DNA of 64,000 nucleotides from Catonia carolina (taxonomy: Eukaryota; Arthropoda; Insecta; Hemiptera; Achilidae), in assembly GCA_035578175.1 (NCBI GenBank), contig JAQMRL010000004.1, positions 37,378,901 through 37,442,900 of the forward strand, in the 5' to 3' direction. The position numbers and the translations under genes were made by a program. This document shows, one piece after another, positions 12,501 through 25,500 of the stretch. The stretch's first letter is position 1. Each line of letters begins with the position of its first letter. The notes under the pieces were generated by a model that was not told the DNA's origin, did not search any database, and saw only the letters and a list, made by a program, of their open reading frames with translations.

Positions 12501-15500
12501 TACGTTTTAAATTTCATTATTGTTCTAATTCTTGAACTTATATTAAAAATCTGGTGTGAACACTCACACAACTTTCTCATGCCGATGCAAATAATGAACA
12601 ATATAACCTAATATTAGTAATAAAACATTAGAAATAAACAAAAAAACTAAATTCATAAAACATAACCTTATTTTAATCGAGTGAATGATGAAAATGAAAA
12701 TCTACCTCAGTTTGGCTTAAAAATACGAAAAATCACTACTTCACGCTAAACTAGGCGCTGTAGAGAAAAATGCTCTAAATAAAAGTTGTAGATCTTTTAA
12801 TTTCCTATAAATTTGATTATATACACTTTTGTCGTAAAATGCTTAATGGCTGAAATCGTAAAAAAATCAATTTTTTTCACATTTTCAAGAAAAAAAAACA
12901 GAAAATCATTAATTATCGCTAAACTAAGTGTTATACAAAAAATGTTTGAAATAAAAGTTGTAGGTTTTTAAATTCCTTACAACTTTTATTACATAAATTT
13001 TTGCACTAAAATGCATATTAAGGCCACAATCTTAAAAAAAAATTTTTTTATGAGGAAACACCCTCTCCAAGAATATCAGCAGACATGGTGCCTACCTTAT
13101 CTTGTAGAGCGTAAAAAATTTAGTAAATGAGGCAATTTAAAAAAAAATCGTAGCCGGTTTTGAGAAAATCGCAAAAAAGTGAAAGATGATTAAAATAAAC
13201 TACTACTTCCGGTTGACCAATCTTGATGAAAATGTTTGTGTGAGGTCCTCTAGTAGTACCTAACTTAAGTTTCAAGTTCATATGATGTTCCGTTCTTGAG
13301 ATATTTTGTTCACCTACACAGACCAATCGCTAAAAACATGTTTTGGGTTCAGGGGGTCTGAAAACGTGTAGATCCGATGAAAGCTCGATTTTAAAAAATC
13401 GACATGAAAACAATACTTTCCTTCCTATGTATTCATGTAGGCAAGAGAAAGTAAAAAACAGTGCTGTGCAAATTGTCTGAAGTTTTTGTTACATTGTAAA
13501 AATGCCTTAATAATTTATATTCTTTCGTATTTCAGTTAAAGGAACACTCAGTGAAGATACAATAAGACTATTTCTCCGTCAACTAGGTAAGTCTATTTAA
13601 AAGAAAAACCAGTTCTTATAAATTTTTAGTTATTATAATTTTTGTGCAACAAGTTTATATTCTGTATGTATTTCATATTAGCTATGGCGTTTTGGTTAAA
13701 ATTTGAATTTCAGATGGAAAATGTTTCCTTTGCTTTAGTTTTGTCAGTGAAGTACTAAATTTTGTTCAGTGAATTGTATTAAAATTTGTTTTATACCTAT
13801 GAAAACCTTAATTCATGGTAAGAAAACGTTTTTTGAAACCATGTGTTAAATTTGACACCTGTAAATTTAACTGTCTTAGACTGATAAGTAGTATTTTTAA
13901 TTGATTTAAACTTTTTTATTTTTTTTCCACAGCTGGTGCAATGAAAGCATTACATGCTAAAGGTGTTGTACATAGAGATCTCAAACCACAGAATATTTTA
14001 CTTAGTCATTCAGGGCAACGACCTTCTCCACAGCCGCAGCATATCCGTTTAAAAATTGGTAATTTTATTTTTTATTATATAATTATATATTATTGCAACT
14101 TAACAAGACTGATGAGAAACTTTTATTACAGTAGGAAGGTTTTGTACTGGAATGGAACGAGTAAATAGTTTTTTGTATTTTGTTATATTGGGAGCTAATT
14201 TATTGCAGTGACAAGACCGGTTATTGATTAAATAGAATCATAATTTTAACCTGTTTCTTTTTGTGGTCATCATTATTTTATACAGAATAGTTGGGCTCTT
14301 ATAATTATTTTCTTCTGTGGGAATTTATCTTGGATAATATAATGAAAGATACTGCAAAACATTGTACTTTTTTAAAACCTGTTTTTAATAATTGGCTGTA
14401 TTTCCATTTTTATATTTTTGGTATCTGTAAACTCACTATTATGTTTATTTGTGTTATCAACTTGTGATTGAAGGTAATTTACTTCTTGTAAAATTATCAA
14501 CAAAATTTCATGCTTTTGTGATTCATATTATTATTTAAGTAACAATAAATTTAAAATCAATATCAAAATGTTTCAAAACAAGTATACAGGTTAAGATTTA
14601 GTAAAAATGAAAATTCATGTAAAGATATAATTCAGTGTTGTTAGGTCATCAGCCGAAAGGCTGGTTTGAACCTCTGGAGGCTTGACTGAGTAAAATGAAG
14701 AGTGAGGTGGTTCACCATGTCTTCGTCACAGAATGGAAAAGAATGCTTATCAGCATGCCAGGCCCTTTGAAAATCACCTACTTTCCACCTTGAAAATGAA
14801 CCTACGTTTCATTCACCACTGGGTCTGGATATATAATGAAATTTATTTCTCTCAGTGGAGATAACGCTGGCTAGTGTCTTTTACACCTCTACCTCTTCTG
14901 TACTCAAATGCTTTAGTCACATAATTGACTGACTATGTGATAAGAAACAGAACTATCTTTTGTAGCCCTGGAACGAGTAGATCGAGTGCAAATAATTTAA
15001 CACTCCACCAACCTGTTTTGGACAAATAAAATTGTAATGGATATTTTTTGATTGCAGCTGATTTCGGGTTTGCTCGGTTTCTACAAGATGGTGTTATGGC
15101 AGCTACTTTATGTGGATCTCCCATGTATATGGTAAGAAACCTTTTCTAAAAGAATTTTATTGATCATTTTAGTGTTTGTTTAGTTTTTAGTATTAGAAAT
15201 TTTAAGTATTCTGTTAGTATAAATAGGTGTTTTTTTCATTTTTTCTGTCTGTCAAATTGGGACTACGATAATCATGCATAAGTTACTTTAACTTTCTTGC
15301 TCAAGTCCTTGTTGTAGAGTGTGCATTTTCTTTCTTCTTATTTTTCACCATTAATCCTGAAAATGCTTTCTTTATTTTATTTCTCCAATTCGTTGTTTCT
15401 AAACTTTTCCTCTGAGTGACTCTTATGTTCTTCACTTGTTTTAAAAATTTATTGCTAACTCTTATTACATTTTTATCTATGTTTAGTGTCATTAAATCTT

Positions 15501-18500
15501 TTTCTGTTTCTTTTAATTATCTTGATTTTTTTTTGTATTCTTTTAACTTAACAACAATATTTGTTGTTGGTCTTTCTTGGTTCATTCTTACCAATTGGCT
15601 GTAGTTGTTCTGTTATTAAATCATAAATTTTTATAGAGTAAGGTAAATGTTCTAATAAAAAAGAACAACAGTTACTTGTTAAAATATTTGTTTTTTTATT
15701 CAACATTTTTTAAGAAGACCTCTGTGGTATGTTATTTTGAGTGCTAGCCTACTAATCGGGAAGTCATAAGTTTGATTCCTGATGCATCTGGAAATATTAC
15801 AAGTTAATACCTACCATTCCAGTTATGTAGCCCACAGTAGTTGCTAATGATCAAGCTGTGGTGCAATTTTAAAAATAAAACTGCAATAAAAAAAATATAG
15901 TCATTCGACTAACGTTCAGTTGAGAAAGTACCAGATCAAGTTTTATATTGTTATATTTCCACGCATGGAACATACCAAGGCAGATTTTGGTTTCTGTTTT
16001 GAGTGTTGAATTTTTTTTTGGCAAACATTACAAAAAATAATTATTTTATTAGGAGAGAACTACAAAAAGTATAGAATAAAATAAGTCTCAGTAATTATAT
16101 GTTAGTTTTAGTGCATGGATTCAAAAGGATATTTAAGAAGTCTAACTTTTATTAATTTAATAAATCAAAAAAAATTGGTTTGGAAATTTAAGTCATTAGT
16201 AATAAAGTACTTTTACTGTTTCATATTCTTTTTTGTGGTTATCAAGTCAACTACTTAGTGTAAATATATTTTCGGGGTTTTTTATGTAGATGTTTTAAGA
16301 GAAGTTAAAATACTTATTTCTAAAGAAAAGTTATCATATTATGATATAGTTTGGCAGAGAAAACATTAAACTACACTTTTGCTCTGTTTGTTAAGAAAGT
16401 ATGCAGGAAGTGATGAGTAAAGATTTAATGTAAATGCGTTTAGTTAATTAAAACAATTATTTAAATTTTAATTTTCAGGCACCTGAAGTAATAATGTCTT
16501 TACAATATGATGCAAAAGCAGATTTATGGAGTCTTGGTACAATTGTCTTCCAATGTTTGACTGGTAAAGCCCCATTTCAAGCTCAAACACCTCAGGCACT
16601 GAAACAGTTCTATGAAAAAAATGCAAATTTAGCTCCAAAGTACGTATGTTTTGTTTAATATTACAGTTTGTCCAAACTGAATTGGCACATCAACTCGAAT
16701 AGCTATACTCGTACAAGGTGTTTCCTTAGACCACAGACTGTTTAAACATTTTATCCTTCTAATCGAGAAAAATAAACAAGCAATGCACTCATTTTCTGCC
16801 ATGTAAATAAATATCTGAGTCATCTTGTACATGTAGGCAAGGGACAAACAGAGGTATGATCACAACTCTATAGCTATACGTGCCAATTCAGATTGGACAA
16901 ACTATAATTAATTAATTATTTTGATTGATTTTTATTGTGATTTTAAATTAATATATTTTTTAACTTATCTAAGTTTAAAACAATTAAGAGTAGATGACAG
17001 GTTTTAAGTTAGCTATTTTTATATAACGATATGTATTATTATGATGTGAAACACTCACATGACTTTCTCTTTCCAATTTAAATAATGAAAAATAAAACCT
17101 GTGTTTAATAATAATGAAAATCTATGTTAAATCATTAGTGAATAATGCTAAATGAAAAGCAACATCTGTTTGACTTAATATGGAATTTCACTTAATTTAC
17201 GCTAAATAAGCTCTGCAGAAAAAGTATGTGAAATAAAATTTGTAGTTTTGTAATTTTTTTGTAACTTAAGTTATATATATTTTTCCCTAGAAAGCATAGT
17301 AAGGCTGCAATCTTAAAAAAGCCGTTTTTTTACTGATTTTAATAAGAATTTATGAAAAATCGGTAAAATAAGCTATCCAGAAAAATTCTCGAAATGAAAA
17401 TTGTAGGTTTCTTAACTTTCTTTAACTTAATTTTTTTGTATATTTATTGTTATGTTAACTATTGTCCGTATTTTATGGTTTTACTAGAAGTATATTGAAT
17501 TTAAATTCAGAAAAATTTAAATAAGTATTTTCTTTTTAGGATACCTAATGGTACATCAACAGAATTAACACATTTATTAATGGGGCTCTTGAGGCGAAAT
17601 GCATCTGAACGATTAGAATTTGATGCATTTTTTAATCATGCTTTCTTACAACCCCCACCTCCATCTCCACCAACTCAGTTATCATCAAGTCCTGCACCAG
17701 ATCCAGGTAAATGTTTTTATTTTTAAAGTTAATGTAAAATACATTTTTTATTTCTAGTATAAGGTTTTTGAGTATGCAAGTTAACTTGTATGTAACATCT
17801 GGTTATAATAAATGATGTCTTGATACCAGTATTTTTTGATTCTCGATTCTGATACCAAGAAACAAAAAGTTGATTCTCGATTTCGAGAAACTCTGTAAGA
17901 GAAAACTTTGTTAAAGAAATTAACTACTTTGAGGAAATGTTATTTATAAATTGAATGCTGAGGTTATTAGTTTTATTTATATGTTTATTGTTTATTTACA
18001 ATTGGTTTTTGTATTATTTTAATTTAATATAAAATTTAAAAAAAAATATATTCCCTGGCTGGTAATCAAGCTCAGTGTTCTGATCAAATGGCCAGGCAAC
18101 AGTTTTTTGGTTGGTAGGTGGTTGCAACCTTTTTGGGATGGATGTGGACATCTCGATAGTGTTCAGCACTACCTTCCCATTGTGGGGAAGTGAACATGAG
18201 AGTTTTTTTGGTTTATTTATAATGTGTGTAAATTTTTAAAACATTCTGTATGTAAAGTAATAGTCTTGTAAAATTATTACCTGAGTTAGTTTTATTGTTA
18301 AATATATAGCTGTAATATTTTTTTTGGGGTTTTCTTCAACATAAAATACTGCATAATAGCATGAGAAAAGACCAGTGATTATTTAAAAAAACTGTGTAAT
18401 CTGATCAGCCTACCATATTAGTAAAGCAGGTATTAAAGTGTAGACTTGAAAGTGTTAAACAACTTGCAAATAAAATTTATCTATTGGAGACATGTATTTT

Positions 18501-19492
18501 TCAGTTGTAAATTTCTTTGTGTTTCAGGGTTCCCTGTTTGTCTCAGCCCTGAAGATTCTGATGATTTTGTTCTCGTTCCATCAAATTTACCAACTGACAG
18601 ACAGTAAGTATGATGATTACGTGTTTCCTCTATTTTGTTTTACAAAAAAAATGTTCAAGGGGATTTGGTTTATTGATAAAAGTTGATATACCCAATTGAT
18701 AAGACTTTTTTATAGAGAGTGATTTATTTATAAAAAGTGTTATATACAGCAGGTTCTTGATGCAAAATCAAAAAGAGAGGAACAAAAATAAATAATTGTT
18801 TTTCAAATGAATGGTGGTATTGATGCTTGTATTAATCTTCCCATGTTTTTCTGGGCCTTCCTCTTTTTCATCTTGTTTAGGGGCATTAATTTAAAGCTAT
18901 TGGTGGTCACATTCATCTTACACATGTGCATACCACAACAGCTGATATAGTTATGAATTCTGGTCGTTACATGGTCTTTAGCCTGTACTCTCTCCCTTAT
19001 CATTCATTTTTAATCCTGTCCAATCTTAAGACTCTGTAAACTCTTTTATAGAAACACATTTCTAAGTTTTCCAGTTATTCTTCATTCCTCTTCCTTTTTC
19101 GCCAATATTGTGAACCGTAAGATTTGCTCCACCACGGTTTTTTTATAAGATTTTCTATCCTTTGTATGTCTATCTTGGAAGACCATGGTAACCAATTCAG
19201 TTCTTAACCTTTAAAAGACGGGAAGCTGTCTCAGTGGCTTTTATCAACAGATGTGTTCAGAGAGTTTTAAAAGAGACGCTCCGTACTAATTGTCAACTTA
19301 ACCACAGGAAATGTATAGTTTTCTTGCAGGGAATTTTCTAATGTGTGTAACAGTGCAATCAGAAATAAAATATCATGAAAGGGAAATTTTGTATTTCGGT
19401 TTAAAATGTTGGTAGCATGTAAGAAGGTCCAGTTTTTTGTCGTAGCAGGGGAATGGCTTGTAACACCCACACAAATTAAAATACACGTGTGT

Positions 19493-19530
<38 letters not shown>

Positions 19531-22500
19531 GTATGAATGTTTATACGTTGGTAGTTTGCCCTTGAAAAGGCAGAAGGTCTCATTTAACAGGTTTACGAGC
19601 GGTTTTAGACAGAGATGGATGATTTTTGTTAGTATTGCGTTAGCTTAGTTAAAGCTATACCATTTACGTTTCAGACCTCTTACAATGTTGATCAGAACAT
19701 GTATTTATACAGTAGGCAATGTTCTATTCAGCTTTGCCCATAAGAACAGCCCTAAGTAAATAAGATAAAAGAGTTTATTCGCAAGATCGTTATGATAAAT
19801 TTGAAGGACATTTTCGTAAAAACATGTACTATTTAAAAAATTTGTAACTCTTTACAAATTTTTCGGAAAATGAATTGAAAATTACCCATTTTTAAAGAAA
19901 ATTCTTCTTTACAAAATGTATTCTATAAAATTTTTTGATAAACTGAATTTTAAGCCCTTCAGAGTAAAAAATGTACACCAAGTACTTTATACCATGCATT
20001 CTGAAAGTCGCTGTGCACCAAGTGACATGACAGGGAATAATTTCATGGCTAGGTTGGTAGCTCTGTGCTGTTCAATTGTTGCCGAACACGTCGAGGCCTG
20101 TCAGTCATTGAGTTGAAGTTGTATATGTTTCATTTATTGCAGTTCTGTTGCACGTTTTTTGTTGTTGGACGCGATGGTTCTTTCAGTAGAGGAGCGCATT
20201 TTCCTCGTTGAATACGTATTTCGCGAAGGTGACAAGTACAGTGATTTAGTGAAGCGCAAATTTTCAGAAAAGTTTCCAGATTCAATTATTCCTCAGAGTA
20301 ATGCAGTACGAACACTGATAGAAAAATTTTGGGCAACTGGCTCTGTTGAGGACGCTGAACGTAGTGGTAGGCCCCCTAAGCTAGACGAACAAAAGCTGCT
20401 GGATATTTCTGATTCTATGGCACAAAGTCCAAAAAAATCAATGCGTAAGTTAGCACAACAACATAATATCGGACTTGCTACCGCACATAAAGCTGTCAGA
20501 CAAGAACTTAAACTATTCCCATACAAAGTGAGGTGTGTTCAAGAGCTGAAACCTTCAGATAATGACAAGAGACTAAATTATTGTCATTGGTTTCAACGTT
20601 TCATCAACCAAAATTCCGAAGACATCCTTGACGTAACGTTTTATACAGATGAAGCGTGGTTTCACTTGGGAGGGTATATAAGTTCACAAAATACTCGAGT
20701 ATGGTCGACAACTAACCCTTGCGCTTTACATGAACAGTCCTTACACGAAGCAAAAATTGGAGTCTGGGTTGCTGTGAGTAGAGCACGTATTGTTGGACCA
20801 ATTTTTTTTGCAAACACAATCAATAGTGAACGTTATTGTTCTGATATTTTAGAGAACTTTACGCATCAAATAACACAAGTGGAAATGAATAATGGTTGGT
20901 TCCAACAAGACGGGGCAACAGCACATACATCTAACATCTCAATGGCTTTCCTGCGCAACGTGTTTGGTGAACGAATAATTTCAAAGAATTTGTGGCCTGC
21001 AAGATCTCCTGATCTGACTCCCCCCGATTTCTTTTTATGGGGTGCGGCGAAACAAACTGTGTATCGGAACAGACCACACACGATTGACGAACTTAAAGCC
21101 GCAATAACGGCATACATTCAAGGAATCACTGTTCTTCAGTTGCGAAAGGTGTTTGCAAACAAAATGAAACGAGTGCAATGCTGTATTGATGCCAATGGAG
21201 GTCATTTCGAACACCTTCTATAAACAATGTAATCACGGTTTAACAATGTAATTAAGGTATTGAATAAATTTTTTTCCAAAATGCTTAGTCATTTCTTTAT
21301 ACATATTTTCATAAATCCATAGTCACAATTCCAGTGCACAGCGACTTTCCGAACGCACGGTATTACCGTGCGAAATTTTTCGCTAGCCACAGCGAAGACA
21401 ATAGTAAAGTTATTTTCAAAATTTTATATTCAAAAAAGTGGTACGTATTTCATAAATGAACTGTATTTTTTTCAGAATTTTATATCTATTAGTAAATAAG
21501 ATAAAAGAATTTATTTGCAAGACTCTTATGATTAGTTTGATGTTTTACAGAATTACGAACACAGTCCGTAGGTTAAAGGTTAAATTGTTCCTTGCTTTGT
21601 CCATCCTAACTTTAATGTGCTTTTTGCAGCCATCATTGTCAACTATTAGCATACCTAAATATTTACGTCTTTTAATCAAATCTTCAAATTTTTCCTCACT
21701 TACCAAATATGCCATCTTGTATGTATTAATTTTTATGCCCTGCTTTTCTAATTTTTCTCTTTATTTTCTCACAGGCGATGATAACCGCTTTGGTTTTTCG
21801 CCGTCAAAAAAGAAAATTAATTTCCTCAGCATGAATGCTTTTCTACTTCCTCATTTGCTGATCTTCAGCAAATAAAAGGTGAACACACAATCATCTCCGA
21901 TATCGACGCCTATCTCTGCATTTGCTTATCTACAATATAAAAACCTCCTGTATATATATTTTATTCAATGTGGGTGACGAACACCAAACCTTGTTTGATT
22001 TTGAGCAACTTAAATTTTTATTTTGTTAATTATAATGTAATATAGTGTCCTTGTAATGTAATAGTTTGTTAACAATAAGTGTTTGTAGGGCACGTGAACG
22101 TGAACGAGAAAGGGATCGTAACGACAGAGATCGTGATGTCAGCGCAAGTCCACCACGACCAAGCTTTCTTCCTATACCAGTGCCAACTCAATTATTTATT
22201 CAACAACAAAATAATCAACAAGTCTCTCCTGATGAGGTAAACATTTTATTAAATTATTTTTTTATAATATATTTATTCAATGTGTAACGTATTTTGGTAA
22301 AATTAATCTCAAACCATGTAAAACATCTGAATTATTACCTCTATTAAAAAAAATTGTTTTGAATGGCACAGTTAAGATCACACACTCGGATTGATGACTC
22401 AATTTGTATTTTTTCTTTCCTCTATAAGAATACATAGCTTGTTTTTCTTTCTTTTTATTAGGAGAAATGGCTAAATTATGAGCTCATTTTCTAACTTCAT

Positions 22501-25500
22501 CCTTAATTTTTTATAAGAAACTTCTCTCACTTAGTTTCTTAAGAATACCGCTCAAACATTTTTACTTTCAATTTTTTGTTAATTTTTAATTTACTGTATA
22601 AATTTTTTACATCAAATTAACCACTTATAATAATGTGATAATTTTATTTAGATTTAATGAAAATATATTCTTGTGTTAATTAGAGTGCTGTGCCAAGATC
22701 TCAACCAATTAATATGCAACGAACTAGGATGCCATCACCGGATCTTAGTTCTTTATCTCCGCCATCGGTAAGTTTGAATTGTTATTCTTAAAGGTGTGTG
22801 AGTAGTTCAAATGGTTCTATTTTGTTTATATCTACGTTTATGTAGATATGGCTGTTATATTTGTACTTGATGCTTGTCAGTTATTACATTTTTAGATGCA
22901 TTTATGAAAATTTTAATGGTTTAGAACTAATAGTCATCAGCATATAAAATAAAAGCAATTGTTTTTATATCTGTGCAAATTGTAAAGAGTTGAGTTTGTG
23001 GGTGGGTGTGTGCAAAATTGAATTTTTCAAATTTGCTTAGTTTAGAGATGTTGAACTGTAAATTCCTTATTAAAGGGGGGTGTTTGAAAAATAAAAATTA
23101 AATTATCATGTGTAAACATTAAAATGTTTCTTGGAATCATTTTTTAGAACTGGAAGTGAATTTATCTGTGGATAGATTAGTAGGCCTACCTTGGCATAAA
23201 ACATAATTATAAATTTTCCTGTTGAAATTAAACATTAACTCAAAGTAATTCAAGTTTTATTTTAATGATAGGGAGAGTTTACTATTATGTAGAAAACATC
23301 ATTCATGTGTGTATTTTGTCAGCAGGGATACCTCTGTAGCATATTGGTTGCACGCTAGCCTACAACTTGGAGGTCTCGGGTTCAATTTCTGGCTAGAGTC
23401 TGGAAATTATTACAACTCAAAACCTATCGTTTCAGTTAGATAACCCACAGTGATCACTAATAATCAAGCTGTTGATGCGATAAACTAAAAAAAACCTTTA
23501 TTGACAAATTTTAATGTTTGTGTGATTATTCAACAGGTTCAGTTTGTATTAGGGACACCTCCAGGAGGGCGAAGACCTTCAGAAACTCCTCCTCCAGTTA
23601 ACACATGGACAGTTACACCTACTAATTCTCCACTTAGAAGATCTGGTAAGTAAAAACTGACTATAAATTATTTAGAAATGATTCATTTATTGATATCCTA
23701 AAGGATTCATTGTTTCACTATAACCGTGATTTCCTTAACCATTAATCATTTGTTAAGGATGTATTCATGATTAAATAAGTCGTTGGACTCCGATATACGG
23801 TTAGGATTCATAGAATTAGTCATTTAATATGGCAATAATTTAAAACTTTTTCAAATGGAAAGTATTTTTTAACTCCCCCAAGCCAAAATTACTGAACTGT
23901 ATCAATAATTAATATTTTTTATCTTAAAAAATTTTAGCATTTTACCACAGTTTGAAAACTGTATCGGTATCGAAGAATCAATAATTGATTGAGTTATAAA
24001 ATTCATTTAATTGTAATTCTGAAAATCAGTTTAATGATAAGTAACTTTTATTTTATTTATTTTAAATGTTGCAGTTGTAAGCTCTCCTCTCTTTACTGGA
24101 CCACTTGCAACAATAAACACTGTTAACACAAATAACATGTTGCCACTTGTTCCGTTCAGTTCCAGAGCTCTTACATTACCAGGTAAAATATAATTTTTGA
24201 TAAATTTGAAATAGTAATATTAATAATTAACACTAGTCATTCAAATTGATGTGAATTTTAAATTATTTCTCTAGGCTGAAGGTTGGTACCAGTGATCGTA
24301 GTACAGTAAACGCTCATATAATAGACTAGAGTCCGTTTTATTTGGTGGCATTAATTTTTGATTATTTTTAAAAAATTATTCTTCTGTGTATAGTTAAACT
24401 GCATAAAATATTCACTTGTCACCTATATTCAGTAAAAATTTAACCTAAAATGGAATACTGCACCATTTTTATAAGCTGTATAATAATAACTGATGGATAT
24501 TATTAAGAGCAGCAATTCAGTCATTTGCGAAAAATCATGGAGGAAGTTACTCTCTCTATAATTTCGCTAGATCTATTTCGTTCAATGAATAATAGCAATA
24601 AGCACATTTAAAAACAACAAAAAGACACTTTTTGTTCAGAATTTTATTCCACTTTTCATTTTGTTCATCTTTTTGTGTTTGTTCTGAAATTATCTGTTCA
24701 ATACATACCATTTTTTTAACTCCTGCTACAGACACACATCGTAAACAGTGATGGGAATGCATCTTCTCTGTAAACTGTCCCATTAAATACACAACATGTG
24801 CAAAAATAAAACCAAGAAATAAAACAATGTTATATGAAATAAGTATGTTATGAAATAAAACAACAAACCAAAAACAAGTGTGTAGTGGTGAGAGTCGCTA
24901 TCTTGGCTGGGTCCACGTTCTCACTGGCCAGTGTTATGCATCTGTGAATCTCATATTGGACAGAATTTAAAAGAAGAAAATACTAATCTTGTAACATAAA
25001 AGATTCACCACAATAATTAGTCAGCCTATAAGTATTTAGCGGACAGTTATTCGTTTTATCCGAAGTTCTTTAAAACTGGTGTCCATTATTCGATGGTGTA
25101 CTGTTGATGCTATTTTTAGAGTGTGAACTTTTTATTTAAAATTATTTCAAACTTCTTGGGAGAATTATAAACTTTAATTATATTTTTACTTTTTTAATTT
25201 GTGTGTTGAACTATTTAGATCTTTTAATGTAAATCACTTTAAACCGATAATCTATTTGTTATTTTAAAAGTTTCAGTGATCGATCGAAGTATTATGAACT
25301 TCTAATTTACATTAGCGCAATATTGTTTTCTTTATTTAATGATTTGTGGGTAAAAGTCCTGATTAAAGCTATATACAATTAAGGCAGCATGTAACTGTAT
25401 TTGTTTACTAAGCTGCGTTGTAATCTTAATTTGAAAAACTTGTAACGAAATAATGATGTAAATAAAATAAATTATCTGTTATCTTTATCTTTAAAATTTC

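Noticed and set aside
15301..15620. LINE endonuclease/RT remnant on the reverse strand
   Set aside because: Basic, Asn/Lys-rich translation lacks a diagnostic motif; cannot be separated from chance in AT-rich DNA.
20159..20173. TTG as transposase start
   Set aside because: ATG at 20174 begins the conserved N-terminal helix; TTG starts are not expected in insects.
21456..21875. 139-codon forward frame
   Set aside because: The opposite strand carries recognisable LINE RT motifs; the forward frame is its shadow.
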